Shown: in pieces, positions 1 to 9,152 of the stretch
Layout: every line of letters begins with the position of its first letter
Position numbering within the stretch: the first letter of the stretch is position 1
From: Coemansia sp. RSA 1804
Lineage: Eukaryota; Kickxellomycota; Kickxellomycetes; Kickxellales; Kickxellaceae
Direction: 5' to 3'
Length of the DNA: 40,927 nt
Assembly (NCBI GenBank): GCA_027578815.1
Contig: JANBTH010000068.1
Span: 1-40,927, forward strand
Translations under genes and position numbers: made by a program
Notes under the pieces: generated by a model
What the model saw: the letters and a program-made list of their open reading frames with translations, nothing else
What the model was told of the DNA's origin: nothing
Database searches by the model: none

Positions 1-123
1 GGCACAATCCGCAAGTGTCCGCTGGGAACACGGTGTACTCCGGTGCGCGATGACTCCATCATCTGTGCGTCGGGTTCCGCTCAGGAGAAGGAAGCTTCGT
101 ATGTGATTTCTCATTATGTTTAA
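1..123 (+). CDS. 3' end of a Cys-rich protein gene (partial)
   Basis: Frame 1 is open from the first base of the window to a TAA at 121-123 and encodes 40 residues. Three cysteines lie in the pattern C-PLGTR-C-(9 residues)-C, followed by a short tail ending HYV. The spacing and the 'C-P-x-G-T-x-C ... I-I-C' pattern weakly resemble the end of a fungal chitin-binding (CBM19-like) module, as found at the C-terminus of secreted chitinases and cell-wall proteins. The base composition is coding-like (GC-rich), unlike the AT-rich sequence that follows the stop. The 5' part lies outside the window, so product and length are unknown. The CBM19 link is a guess from motif memory only. Confidence 0.5.
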   Translation, partial: GTIRKCPLGTRCTPVRDDSIICASGSAQEKEASYVISHYV

Positions 124-506
124 AAATAAAACTGCCGAACAATCAGTGACATCTATTTGTTGTAATTTCTATGTGCTTTCTCCATACGCAGCTATTCTTT
201 TCTCTATAAAGTATAGTCTCTTTTTTGATTTCTTGGCATATGGAATTATGAGAAAGTTATCAAAAAGAACATTCCGCTTCCTGAACTCTAGTGTTCTTCA
301 TCCTCATCTTTTTTTTCGTTCTTTAAATTCTTGTTGCTTTGTTGCCAAGTCTCTCTTGCTTGCCTGTGGTACACGAGATCCTCCATGTATAAAAGACACA
401 AGCAACGCCAGCGTACTTGTTCAGCGTTCCATACATCCACAGCAACCACAATTACATAACACCAGTCATTTTATTCAACATCCTGTACAAACATACCAGC
501 CAAACA
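124..506. other. intergenic, promoter and leader of the two-repeat protein gene
   Basis: There is no convincing gene. The first part is T-rich 3' flank of the partial gene. The second half holds the TATA box at 388-395 and a CA-rich leader up to the ATG at 507. An ORF crossing 116-601 in another frame is a shadow of the leader and the next gene. Confidence 0.6.
388..395 (+). promoter_or_regulatory. TATA box
   Basis: TATAAAAG lies 112 bp before the ATG at 507, followed by an A/C-rich leader typical of fungal 5' UTRs. The position suits transcription starting around 420-430. Confidence 0.5.
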
Positions 507-1172
507 ATGAAGCTCTGCACCGCATCAACAGTCGCTATTGCAGCAACTCTTTCCTCGGCCGCGATGGCAGCACCTATGACAGCCACAATGGAGAGCTCTG
601 AACAAGCCAGCCACGATCTGCGCACATTCACCGATGCCTACGGAATTACTCTGCTTATCGACTACGGCAACCCAGCGTATGTTGGGCTAGAGGCTGGAGT
701 TGCCGGCATCGACGGCATTTACGGGCCCAATGAGCCGCAGGCCACCGACGCTAGCGGCATGGACACTTGGGTGGATATGCACAATGGCATGCAGGCGGTT
801 ATCGACTACGCGCACCCAAACCACTACACCGTCTACGATTCAGCACACAGTCCAGTCGCTACCATTAGCAATGAGCTGCCAACGCCCGAATCGACGGCTC
901 CCTCGCATTATCTGATGACCTTTGTCAATGACAAGGGATATCAGCTGCTTGTTGACGCTGGCGTTGAGGATGTTGGAATTCTGGAGGCTGGCATTGACGG
1001 TGTCGACGGGGTGTATACTGTTCCGTCTGGCGGATTCCCCCATGAAGATGGAGAGTCGGGCATGGAGACTTGGATAGACAGCGCCGATGGAATCAAGGCA
1101 GTCATCGATCTTGCCAACCCAAACCACTACACAGTGTACGATGCTAGCGATAACCCAATACAGACCGTCTGA
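507..1172 (+). CDS. Secreted protein with two ~84-residue repeats, function unknown
   Basis: The protein has 221 residues. The start at 507 gives an N-terminal signal peptide (K2, then an Ala/Ser/Thr-rich hydrophobic stretch to about residue 22, cleavage near AMA-AP). An upstream in-frame TTG would add 30 residues that bury the signal peptide, so it was not used. The mature part is two homologous units, about residues 38-120 and 137-221. Each contains, in order, a 'TF(T/V)(D/N)xxG(I/Y)xLL(I/V)D' strand, 'LEAG(V/I)xGxDG(I/V)Y', 'SGM(D/E)TW(I/V)D', 'G(M/I)(Q/K)AVID' and the strongly conserved 'PNHYTVYDA'. There are no cysteines in the mature protein, so the fold is not disulfide-held. It is acidic. 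I do not recognise the family. A secreted or cell-surface role is inferred from the signal peptide only. Confidence 0.8.
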   Translation: MKLCTASTVAIAATLSSAAMAAPMTATMESSEQASHDLRTFTDAYGITLLIDYGNPAYVGLEAGVAGIDGIYGPNEPQATDASGMDTWVDMHNGMQAVIDYAHPNHYTVYDSAHSPVATISNELPTPESTAPSHYLMTFVNDKGYQLLVDAGVEDVGILEAGIDGVDGVYTVPSGGFPHEDGESGMETWIDSADGIKAVIDLANPNHYTVYDASDNPIQTV

Positions 1173-2410
1173 TAATCTCTTGTAATCTGAACCATGTCTT
1201 CTTCTTATAACTTTATTAGATACTGCATCAATACGTTTTTTTTAATTGCTAAAGACGAAATGACCATTCAGCTACCAATTACACAATAATGCATCTTGTG
1301 GAACGGAAATAGCTATTTTAAGTGTTTAGATGGATAACAGGCACAGCTCTTCCAATGACTCTTGCTAGCTACATTCCCGATCTCTTGCGGAACCACACGG
1401 GTCTGCGATAATTGATGCCGCAGGTAAGGATAAGAAGCCGCGTTGCTGAATATAGCCAAATTAGGCGTCTCAAAAAACGATTCCATTTTGCTTGCTAGCC
1501 TTTTCTATGGCTCTGACTGAGCTTGAAATAGGGATTGCTGCTGCTATTTTGAGTTGTCAGATTAGAGTTTGTTGCTAGGGTAAACAAAGAAGAAAAGCTC
1601 TTCCTTTATTCCTATCCCCAATCGGAAATTAGCGTTTCTGTTTTTACATTTTGTCTGTTTGTCTGTTTGTCTGTTTATTTGTTTGTTTGTTTGAATAAAC
1701 AGAAGCAAGTAGACCACCGGTCTCGTTGGGTCCCTTGCAACCCCCATCCGTCTTGTCTGATTTGGTGTATATGCCATATGAACTCTTATCTCGATTGTTT
1801 GTTTGCTTGCTTGCTTGTCTATTTGCTTTTCCATGGACATGTGCAAAGCGAATCGGGATTTGGATTTTAACAGGAAAGAAAGACAAACAAACAACAAAAA
1901 CAACATCAGCAGCGAGGTAAAAAAGGAGAAAAAGGAAAGAGGCGAATCAATTGTCGATCACTGCTTTTTTTATTTCCTGTTCTTTCCATGCTTGCATCTC
2001 TCACCCATCTCCTTTTTGCCGTTCCCGCGTGGTTTTTGGTGCATTTGCAGTTCTTCTCTTTTTGTTCATTATAAATGTTTTCGTAGCAAAAAAGGTTGGC
2101 TTTTTTTATTTATTTACAAAATTAACAGCCGAACGATAATAATAATAATAAAGGGAAAAGGGGGGAACCGGTTGTCTGTCACATTATCTCTCATTTTCTT
2201 CCCGCCTCTTACTTCCTCGTAATCTCTTTTATTCTGTTTTCAAACACCACTGTTTCCTTTATTTTGGCTCCTCATTTACCCTTTACCTCTCTTTCCCAGC
2301 CTGTTATCCCTTGCTAATAAGCCTCCCCCCTTATTTTCTATTTTCTATTTCCTTCCATCCCACCTCATACTGTTTTGATATTGGCCAAGCAAACAAAAGA
2401 TAGAGGAAGG
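1173..2410. other. intergenic, 1.2 kb, T-rich with short tandem repeats
   Basis: No gene is supported. The left third is 3' flank of the two-repeat protein gene. The middle carries GTTTGTCT-type repeats. The right third (about 1920-2400) is strongly pyrimidine-rich, as expected for the promoter or leader of the gene at 2411. ORFs here start at non-ATG codons or are simple translations of the repeats. Confidence 0.6.
1651..1694. repeat. (GTTTGTCT)n / (GTTT)n short tandem repeat
   Basis: About five 8-bp units of GTCTGTTT decay into GTTT units. A related TTGCTTGC run lies at 1796-1821, and the complementary AGACAAACAAACAAC lies near 1878-1895. RNA or single strands from this stretch could therefore fold back. 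Confidence 0.7.
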
Positions 2411-3739
2411 ATGTCCGCCAACTCGCCAAGCAGCGTGAAGAGGTCGTCGGTGGTGGACCGAGTGCGGTGGATAGAGAAAACGCACGGACCCGCAAACAAT
2501 GCCGGCCAGCAGCCGCCCAGGGCGCGTCTGCGTCTGCCGAAGAACTTTGCGGAGATGCAGCAGCAGAAGATTTCCGAAGCCGACGGGCCACGGGAGCCTG
2601 CGACAGCAGCAGCAGCTGGGCTTGTGCAGGAGTCGTCGCTGCGGCTCCCGAAGCTTGGGCCGAGGAAAGCGCAGCAGCAGAATCAGCAGCAGCCTTCTCC
2701 GCCGCCGCCGGTAGCGGAGGAGTCGCCGTCTCCTGTCCTCAGCGAGGCAAGCACGGCCATTGCGCCGCTTGTTTCCAGCAAGGAGATGGCGGGCGCCAAG
2801 GAGCGCAGCGAGAAAGCATTAGCAGCAGCAGCAGCCTCCACCACCGTTGTATCCGCTGCTGCTGCTTCTGCTGCTACCGCTACTGCCAATTCCGGCCACT
2901 TGCGCAGCGTCAGCGAGGCATCGTCGGCGTCATCGGACTCGCTGGCGCTGGTCGAGGGAGCGAGGACTATTATCAACGCAGCCGAGGAAGGCGACGAGTG
3001 CTTCTACAGCAACAGAGACTGCGCAAGCAGTGCAAGCGACTTGGAGCCAGCGGATCCCGTGCACGTGAGCGAGTCTCAATTGCAGCAGATGCAGCAGATG
3101 CAGAAGCCCAGGATGAAGTCGTCGGTGACGATTGTTGCGCCAGCCGGCGGCCGCAGCCAGAGAAGGCAGCAGAAACAGCAGAATGGCTTCAAGTCGGGAA
3201 GCGCGGCATCGCCAAGACCCGCGGCAGGCGGCGGTTCAGCAGCAGACGAGGCAAAGAAGAGCCTTGGCGGAATCCGGAGCCGAATGCGCCCAATGTCGTC
3301 CCGGCGATACAACAAAACCACCGACCAGCAAAGCCAGAGCCAGAATCAGGGCCAGCCGCGCCACTCGCCGCCGATGTCGCCAGACCTGCGCGCCTCAAAG
3401 AGCCTGACGAATCTGGTGCTTGGCTCGCCCGACTACGACGACGACGACGATGAGGACGATGAGAACCGGCGGAACCAGATCCAGAACCACCACGGATCGC
3501 TGATTGCGCGCCTCACAAAGCTCAAGGCAAACAGGCCCAGCGCCCAGAGCCTCGTCAGCAACTGGGGCGCCCCAAAGTTCGTCAAGCGCTCGCAGTTCTC
3601 CAACACTATTCCCGTCGACGCCAAGTCTGGGCGGACAGTTGCCGCTAGAAGGCAGCACACTGTGGTTGCTCCATCGCCTGCTCCCGTGCCTGTCTCCTTC
3701 AGCTCGTACTGGGGAAGATCCCAGAAGCGCTACAAATAA
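2411..3739 (+). CDS. Disordered polyQ/Ala/Ser-rich protein, function unknown
   Basis: The protein has 442 residues. ATG 2411 is the first ATG in frame; a TTG at 2375 is not a credible start. The N-terminus (about 1-50) has a conserved-looking basic segment with 'VVDRVRWIEKTHGP'. It is followed by Gln-rich and Ala-rich low complexity, a Ser-rich region with 'SVSEASSASSDSLA', a basic region rich in Q/S/R, and a 'SLTNLVLGSPDYDDDDDEDD' acidic run. The Arg/Lys-rich C-terminus ends 'SSYWGRSQKRYK'. There are no membrane segments, signal peptide or cysteine pairs. The composition suits a nuclear, cytoskeletal or signalling scaffold phosphorylated on Ser, but nothing in the sequence decides this. The conserved-looking ends may be short binding motifs. 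Confidence 0.7.
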   Translation: MSANSPSSVKRSSVVDRVRWIEKTHGPANNAGQQPPRARLRLPKNFAEMQQQKISEADGPREPATAAAAGLVQESSLRLPKLGPRKAQQQNQQQPSPPPPVAEESPSPVLSEASTAIAPLVSSKEMAGAKERSEKALAAAAASTTVVSAAAASAATATANSGHLRSVSEASSASSDSLALVEGARTIINAAEEGDECFYSNRDCASSASDLEPADPVHVSESQLQQMQQMQKPRMKSSVTIVAPAGGRSQRRQQKQQNGFKSGSAASPRPAAGGGSAADEAKKSLGGIRSRMRPMSSRRYNKTTDQQSQSQNQGQPRHSPPMSPDLRASKSLTNLVLGSPDYDDDDDEDDENRRNQIQNHHGSLIARLTKLKANRPSAQSLVSNWGAPKFVKRSQFSNTIPVDAKSGRTVAARRQHTVVAPSPAPVPVSFSSYWGRSQKRYK

Positions 3740-3865
3740 CATTGAGTCCTTTCCCATATACTAAATACAACTCCATCCATCGCCTGCGTTGCCCTCCTCC
3801 AAGCACGCTATCACTCTGCTTTCCATTTGTTGAAAAGTCCTTTGTAAGGGTGATAAGGGAGAGAG

Positions 3866-4288
3866 CTAACTATACAAGTTGGAATCATCTATCCCCTCCT
3901 GTCTATTTCCGTGGTCTGAAAAGTCCAGCTCGCACCCAACAGAGCAGGCGACCTCCAGGATGTCGATTCTGCAAAGATCCAGCATTTCGTCGTCGCCAGG
4001 CGACATCCTCCTGACAAACACACATAGCCTGTATTCATGTCCCCTCGGCGGAAGCGGCATCAGAATGCATCCGTCGCTGGCAACCTTAATGTCCCACTCC
4101 AGGCCTCTGACGTTTTCCACGCAAATGCCCAGCTGGCTCACCAGGAAAAGCGTAACTACCATGCACTGTAGAGGAAACTCGAATCTTCTGCAGCTGTTTG
4201 GCGGAACCGTGATCCACTCGCCACTGCTTTGCTCGGTTGTCAGCCGGCCGAGCACATCGATGCTCATGTCGTTGAAAATGTAAAACAT
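3866..4288 (-). CDS. Small hypothetical protein (possibly part of a larger gene)
   Basis: The frame is 140 residues from ATG 4288 to TAG at 3866. It continues open upstream to about 4363 without another ATG, and a TTTACAG just before the ATG looks like a 3' splice site, so a 5' exon may be missing. The residues look like folded protein: 'FYIFNDMSIDVLGRL', then 'GEWITVPPNSCRRFEF', a hydrophobic beta-rich stretch 'CMVVTLFLVSQLGICV', and an acidic, disordered end. The pattern 'N-x-x-S ... W-x-x-(I/V)-P-P-N-S' faintly recalls the beta repeats of VPS13-type lipid-transfer proteins, but this is too weak for a name. It sits tail to tail with the polyQ gene, 126 bp away. It could also be a gene relic. 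Confidence 0.45.
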   Translation of the reverse strand: MFYIFNDMSIDVLGRLTTEQSSGEWITVPPNSCRRFEFPLQCMVVTLFLVSQLGICVENVRGLEWDIKVASDGCILMPLPPRGHEYRLCVFVRRMSPGDDEMLDLCRIDILEVACSVGCELDFSDHGNRQEGIDDSNLYS

Positions 4289-5144
4289 CTCCTGTAAATG
4301 CCTATGTGGAGGAAGAGACAGGGAAATATTGATAGAATTATACACTGGCTTTAGAAATTGCAATGTTGCACCTTTTTCTTCCTTTCCTTCTTTTATTTTA
4401 AAGTAAGACAGATGCTGCGAGCTGTGTTTTGTCTATGGTGCTCCAGGAATTATGAGCCAGTTTCATATATTTGACTCTTGCATTATATAGCGCATATATT
4501 GGACATGTATTTTTATTTCTGCTGATCAAGCTATTAAGATCAACAACCAAATCCAGCCGAAATTGCTCTGGCCTTTATATTCACGAAAATGGTCGACTGT
4601 TGCGTTCTGTAAAGATTAGTCTTTGCAAGTTAGTGCGTGAAAAATTAGCAGAAATAATGACCAGGTTTGTGATTGAAAGTATTTAGATATTTTTTATGGA
4701 AAGAACAAGTTTCATTTCTTTACAAATAGAATGTCACCCAAGAAAAGAAAATTTCACCCTGCTACACCAAATGCCCTTTTTAAATATATTTCCCGCAAAA
4801 GTTCATTACACGGGTAATGTGGAAATATCACAAAAACGCACTCATTCTTTTATATAAAGAAATACTATTGTTATTTGTTTTCCACATTCAAACTAGTGTA
4901 CAACTACGTCAAGGAGTATCTGTATAGAAAACAATATTCCGCATACTTTTTTCCTTCCAACCTTATCATTATTTTTACCAGATAACATAAACCAGAGTAG
5001 TTTCCAAAAGAAAAAATAGAAATATACCTTTTACTTTATTTAATTCCAGCATTTTCCTTAATTTTTCTCTTTTTCCACTCTATACCAATATCAACCTCCT
5101 CCTCTCCATCCCTAGGATTAATTCTTTGTTTTTCAAAGGAAATA
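4289..5144. other. intergenic, AT-rich
   Basis: The stretch is 856 bp, AT-rich, with scattered poly-T and poly-A runs and a TATATAAAG near 4851. The last 100 bp before the monooxygenase ATG are pyrimidine-rich, like a leader. No RNA gene or repeat was seen. Confidence 0.5.
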
Positions 5145-6485
5145 ATGTATGGCAAATATCTCTCCTTGCTATGCACGCTTGGCTTAGCGCTGCCAGCCGC
5201 GTACGCACACATGGCATTGCTCTCTCCGTGTCCACGCTACTCGCCCAGAGCAAAATGCCCAGCACTTCCCAGTGGCCAATCGCTCGACTACTCGATAACA
5301 TCGCCGCTCGATGCCAACGCCCCGCTGTGCAAGCACACTGTTCCCTACGCAACGCCCAGCGAGACATGGACTGCCGGCCAGTCCATCACAGTCACGTTTG
5401 AGGGGAGCGCCACCCATAACGGCGGCCACTGCCAGTGGTCGATTTCCTACGATGGCGGGAAGACATTTGTTGTGCTGTACGAGGAGCTGCAGTACTGCTT
5501 CTACACTGGTAATCCGACAAGCGGCGGGCAGCCTACAGTGAAGGAGTATACGATTAAGTTGCCTTCGGATCTGCCGTCAAGCAATTCCGCCGTGTTTGCG
5601 TGGACCTGGGTCAATGCGTCAGGCAACCGCGAGTTCTACATGAACTGCGCCGATGTGGTTATCCAGGGAACCAGTGCGTCGTCGTATACCGGCAAGCAGA
5701 TGACAATTCTTAACCACGCTGGATACACCTTTATTCCCGAATTTCAGGGCAACTACAGCACTGGTCTGGAGTACTATACGGGTGCGTCTGAAATCACTGT
5801 TAACGTTGCTGGGGGTGGCAGCAGTGGTTCCTCTGATACCGGTAGCAGTGCAAGTGCCGGAGACCAGTACAGCTCTACCCCTGCTGATACTAGCGAGTAT
5901 GACTCTACTACGCAGCCTGACATTGACTATAACTCCGCCAAGATTGCTGCCAATGACAATTACTACGATTCAAGCAGTGCTGAGCAGCAGGTCTCATCGG
6001 CACCACCGCTAAATATCCAGACCACAGGCTATCCTGCAGCCTATGCGCACGCCTCGCCAGAGACAGAGCTGGATCTGACATCGGCATCGGCATCGGCATC
6101 GGCATCGACTGCGGAAGAAAAGGACGCGTACGACGTCATCAACCTGACAACAGCAAAGGGCTTGCCTTCGCAGTGGGAATATGAAGATGCAGAATACAGT
6201 ACTGCCAACCCGAACAGCGACGACGACTGTGATGAGAGCAATGATGACGACTATGACGATTGCGAGGACGAGACCGACAATAACAACAATGAAAACTATG
6301 GAGGTGCATACAGTACAGCTAACGCAGAAAGCGGCAATACAAACGTAGCAGCTGATGAGAATGCAGCCGTAAGCATTACTGAAATAGTCAAGGATATTCC
6401 GGCGGATGTGGAGGAAAACCTCATGAATGCATTGTATCAATTTGTTAGCAATGCGATAAACAAGGGTTTGGCCAAATCCAACTAA
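5145..6485 (+). CDS. AA11-like lytic polysaccharide monooxygenase with acidic C-terminal tail
   Basis: The protein has 446 residues. The signal peptide is residues 1-21, with predicted cleavage 'AYA|HMALLSP', which leaves a histidine (H22) as the mature N-terminus. This is the hallmark of copper LPMOs, where His1 forms the histidine brace. The second candidate copper His is in 'HNGGHCQWSISYDGGKT' (H91 or H95). 'WTWVNASGNREFYMNCADVVI' (about 153-173, shown here as the family signature) supplies the axial aromatic. Cysteines at 29, 38, 62, 96, 118 and 168 suit disulfides. The catalytic domain ends near 225. The remaining ~220 residues are Ser/Thr-rich, then strongly acidic (Asp/Asn runs), and end in a short amphipathic helix-like segment. 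AA11 enzymes oxidatively cleave chitin, so a role in wall remodelling or chitin use is inferred. It could belong to a related AA family. Confidence 0.8.
   Translation: MYGKYLSLLCTLGLALPAAYAHMALLSPCPRYSPRAKCPALPSGQSLDYSITSPLDANAPLCKHTVPYATPSETWTAGQSITVTFEGSATHNGGHCQWSISYDGGKTFVVLYEELQYCFYTGNPTSGGQPTVKEYTIKLPSDLPSSNSAVFAWTWVNASGNREFYMNCADVVIQGTSASSYTGKQMTILNHAGYTFIPEFQGNYSTGLEYYTGASEITVNVAGGGSSGSSDTGSSASAGDQYSSTPADTSEYDSTTQPDIDYNSAKIAANDNYYDSSSAEQQVSSAPPLNIQTTGYPAAYAHASPETELDLTSASASASASTAEEKDAYDVINLTTAKGLPSQWEYEDAEYSTANPNSDDDCDESNDDDYDDCEDETDNNNNENYGGAYSTANAESGNTNVAADENAAVSITEIVKDIPADVEENLMNALYQFVSNAINKGLAKSN
6083..6112. repeat. GGCATC (6-bp) tandem repeat inside the monooxygenase tail
   Basis: Four to five copies of a CGGCAT hexamer encode alternating Ser-Ala. 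This in-frame, length-variable array lies in the disordered tail. Confidence 0.6.
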
Positions 6486-6622
6486 CATTTCTAGCAAAAA
6501 ATAATTAAATAAAAAGTGCTTTTTTCTTATATTCGTCATATTTCATCAACTAAAAAATCGCTTCTAAAATGTGTATTCAATGACTAGCGTAGAAAAAAAA
6601 CTAAAGTCTCGCTATTTTCCTA

Positions 6623-8341
6623 CTAAACCACATATTCTTTGAAGGCGGTTACAACGCCTTGATTATGTTGAAGAAGGGGCTTAATACTTTCAGTGTACTC
6701 GCTAAATATTCCACACTCGAGAACCTCTTTAATGTCGTTTTTATAACCTTCTTCATAACACGGAATTGTAGAGATTAATGCAAAGTTTGGACATAACATG
6801 GCAAACGCCAACCCTGTGCGTGCTATGCTACCTTCATCCTTGCCATGCACATTCCCATCCCAACGTCTAAAACGCAAGCTTAGTGGATAATGCATTTTGC
6901 GATAATCATTGATAAACTCCTTGAACTGTACTGTATTTGAGAGATGGTCGAACTTTCCTGAAGGGCACTGGAGTTTTATCAAGTTTGGCAACAGTCTTAT
7001 CACATCAAGCAACTCTACAACTTTTCCTCTGAATTCCGGCATCATTAGCACCTGAATGTTCTTCATAAATGGGGCCTTGTGCATAATACTGTTGATGTAG
7101 CTTAACTTTCTTATGCTGTGCTGAAGATACCCAGTTTTTGGCCCAACAGAGTTCACAACAAAGATTTCAAAACTCTGGTCTGGGAATACCCGACCTTCAT
7201 TGACTGGTATTTTTCTAAAAGAAGCATATTGTAGCTTTGGATAGCTTCCATTAGAAAACACCTTGTGTTTCTCCAACAGTCCGGCTAATCTAACATCAAC
7301 GCAGATATCCACATACTCCAGGGTGTTACTATTGCCACGGAACAGCTCATCACTCTCGAATATATAATTTGATTGCCATGTTAGCTGTCGTAAAACAGGA
7401 AACGGAACAATGGATTTGTCTATTTTGATTTTTTCAATAGGATCCGAATTGTGGCCATTACCAACGTATAGTTTCTGTAACCTTGGATACACAATAGGGT
7501 TGTTGTCATCATCAACTAGAAACGATCTCAGGCTTAATGAACGAACACCTTTATCAGTAAACGACTCCAAAGTTGGAGCAGACATTTTTATAATACTACT
7601 AAAGGACCTGCTCCTATTGGAAAGAGCGCAGTCAATTTGTGTCAAACTTGTTTCCGCAGATGGGAATAGGAAATTGTTTGCAAGCTGGATATCATTGCGA
7701 TCAATGTAGAATAATCTAGCATTGTTATGGATACTAGACAAAACGCTGGTTAGTGTCTGTCTCCAGTCCGAATTCTCCATCCCACCAATAAAATTGCTCA
7801 TACACTCTCCAAGCGTAAGATCCTGTAACTTTGGCATCGTTGATTGAATCTGCTGGTAGAGCAGCTGAAGCTGCTTATTGTTGATGGGGCGGGTTTGGTT
7901 GTCACCACGGGGTATGAACTTACACAAATCAATAGCCAGAGTGCGTGCATATGGAAACACAATGTTGACTGGCCAAGCAGCAGTCAGGCGTTCGATGAGG
8001 TTTCCATCTTCAGATGGCGTCACGTCGTCAGAGTGACTAACTGCCAAACTCCTCGCATAGTTGAGCCGCTGTGGATCTAAATCAATATCCTTTGGCAAGT
8101 TGGGATATTTTAGCTGGCCTGAGGGGTCTTCAATCGGTATGTCCAAGACTGCTTCATCAAAAAAGTATTGAAGAGCCAGCTCACGCCAAGAGTAGCTCAC
8201 GTTGTACAGTGTAGTCCACACACAAGGATTTAGCCTTTCGGTTAGAGAGTAGTCATTTCCCATCACTGCACAAGCATAGTAAGTAGCTATCTTCTTGGCA
8301 ATATGCAGCGGCAAGCATTGAAAGACAGACAGTGAAGGCAT
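6623..8341 (-). CDS. F-box/LRR-like protein of a lineage-expanded family
   Basis: The protein has 572 residues. ATG 8341 is the first ATG; a frame extension upstream lacks one. The N-terminus 'MPSLSVFQCLPLHIAKKIATY' has the Leu-Pro-Leu-x-Ile pattern of an F-box helix. It is followed by 'WRELALQYFF', typical of the conserved start of large F-box-like families in Kickxellalean fungi. The rest is a string of ~25-30 residue units with 'L..L.L..C' or 'L..LTW' cores (for example 'LQDLTLGECM', 'LRQLTWQSNY', 'LRKLSYINSI'), like an irregular leucine-rich repeat solenoid. The likely role is substrate adaptor of an SCF ubiquitin ligase, from family resemblance only. Codon use is more AT-rich than in the housekeeping genes to its right. 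No transmembrane segment or signal peptide is present. Confidence 0.65.
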   Translation of the reverse strand: MPSLSVFQCLPLHIAKKIATYYACAVMGNDYSLTERLNPCVWTTLYNVSYSWRELALQYFFDEAVLDIPIEDPSGQLKYPNLPKDIDLDPQRLNYARSLAVSHSDDVTPSEDGNLIERLTAAWPVNIVFPYARTLAIDLCKFIPRGDNQTRPINNKQLQLLYQQIQSTMPKLQDLTLGECMSNFIGGMENSDWRQTLTSVLSSIHNNARLFYIDRNDIQLANNFLFPSAETSLTQIDCALSNRSRSFSSIIKMSAPTLESFTDKGVRSLSLRSFLVDDDNNPIVYPRLQKLYVGNGHNSDPIEKIKIDKSIVPFPVLRQLTWQSNYIFESDELFRGNSNTLEYVDICVDVRLAGLLEKHKVFSNGSYPKLQYASFRKIPVNEGRVFPDQSFEIFVVNSVGPKTGYLQHSIRKLSYINSIMHKAPFMKNIQVLMMPEFRGKVVELLDVIRLLPNLIKLQCPSGKFDHLSNTVQFKEFINDYRKMHYPLSLRFRRWDGNVHGKDEGSIARTGLAFAMLCPNFALISTIPCYEEGYKNDIKEVLECGIFSEYTESIKPLLQHNQGVVTAFKEYVV

Positions 8342-9152
8342 GATTGTAAATACCAAGTATTGCTAGAAAGCAAGAGTAAAATACAATGAACAAATAAAAA
8401 ATGAAAAGTAATAGGAAGAAAAGATTATCGACCATCGCGACTGCTGCATTAAATAATGTGTAGAAGGCAATCGCTAATATTTAGGCTGGTTGAAAGAAAA
8501 AATGTTTGTCTGTTTACATAGTAACCAGAAATAAAAATTGTATTATTTCAACAAAAAGATAGATGGTAAAACATTGTATTTGTCTTTGTAGGATATATAA
8601 AAAGTTGCCTTTTTTGTCTTTATTTTCTATATAAAAATCAATGTGCAATTTTCAACTCGATTAATTTTCTTTCTATAATATTAGATTTTTGAAAATAAAA
8701 AGACACTTTTATTTTTAAATAGAACTGACATGTAAGGCCGGAAATCAACAAACAAATTGGATACTAGCTCACTCTTATTCTAGAATAACTAGAATGACCT
8801 TCAGGAAACAAGGTCTCCTCAAAGAGAAAGCTCTAGCTTGATAATCACAACAAAATTTATTGTTAAACAATTGAAAAATGTAAACCTAATGCCGAGATAA
8901 CTGTCAGACTAACATATCAACTATATTCTTTTCAAAGACTGACCACAACACTTTTGTACATTTCGAGCAGATTGGCTAATCTAACATTTACTCTAATATT
9001 CAAGTATTTGAAGGTGTTGCTGTTTACTTTTGGTTTTTTTTGCAGAAACAAAAACTAGCTCAGTAAACCAGAGCGATGTATGAAATATGTAAATTTTATT
9101 TGACAATAAAACAATTGGAAATATTTTTAACGAAGCCAAGGAGAGATGGAAC
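8342..9152. other. intergenic, AT-rich
   Basis: The stretch is 811 bp between the start of the F-box-like gene and the 3' end of the Ser/Glu-rich gene. It contains TATATAAAAAG near 8591 and A/T runs. No gene or RNA is visible; short ORFs here lack coding character. Confidence 0.5.

Noticed and set aside
116..601. 161-codon plus frame over the first promoter
   Set aside because: It overlaps the promoter and start of the two-repeat protein in another frame and has no protein-like pattern.
1562..1906. Minus-strand frames over the GTTTGTCT repeats
   Set aside because: They are translated simple repeats without an ATG-led, protein-like sequence.
2467..3453. 328-codon plus frame in the polyQ gene
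   Set aside because: It is a shadow frame of a GC-rich repeat-bearing gene, rich in Arg/Ala/Cys. The frame from 2411 has the better start and ordered ends.
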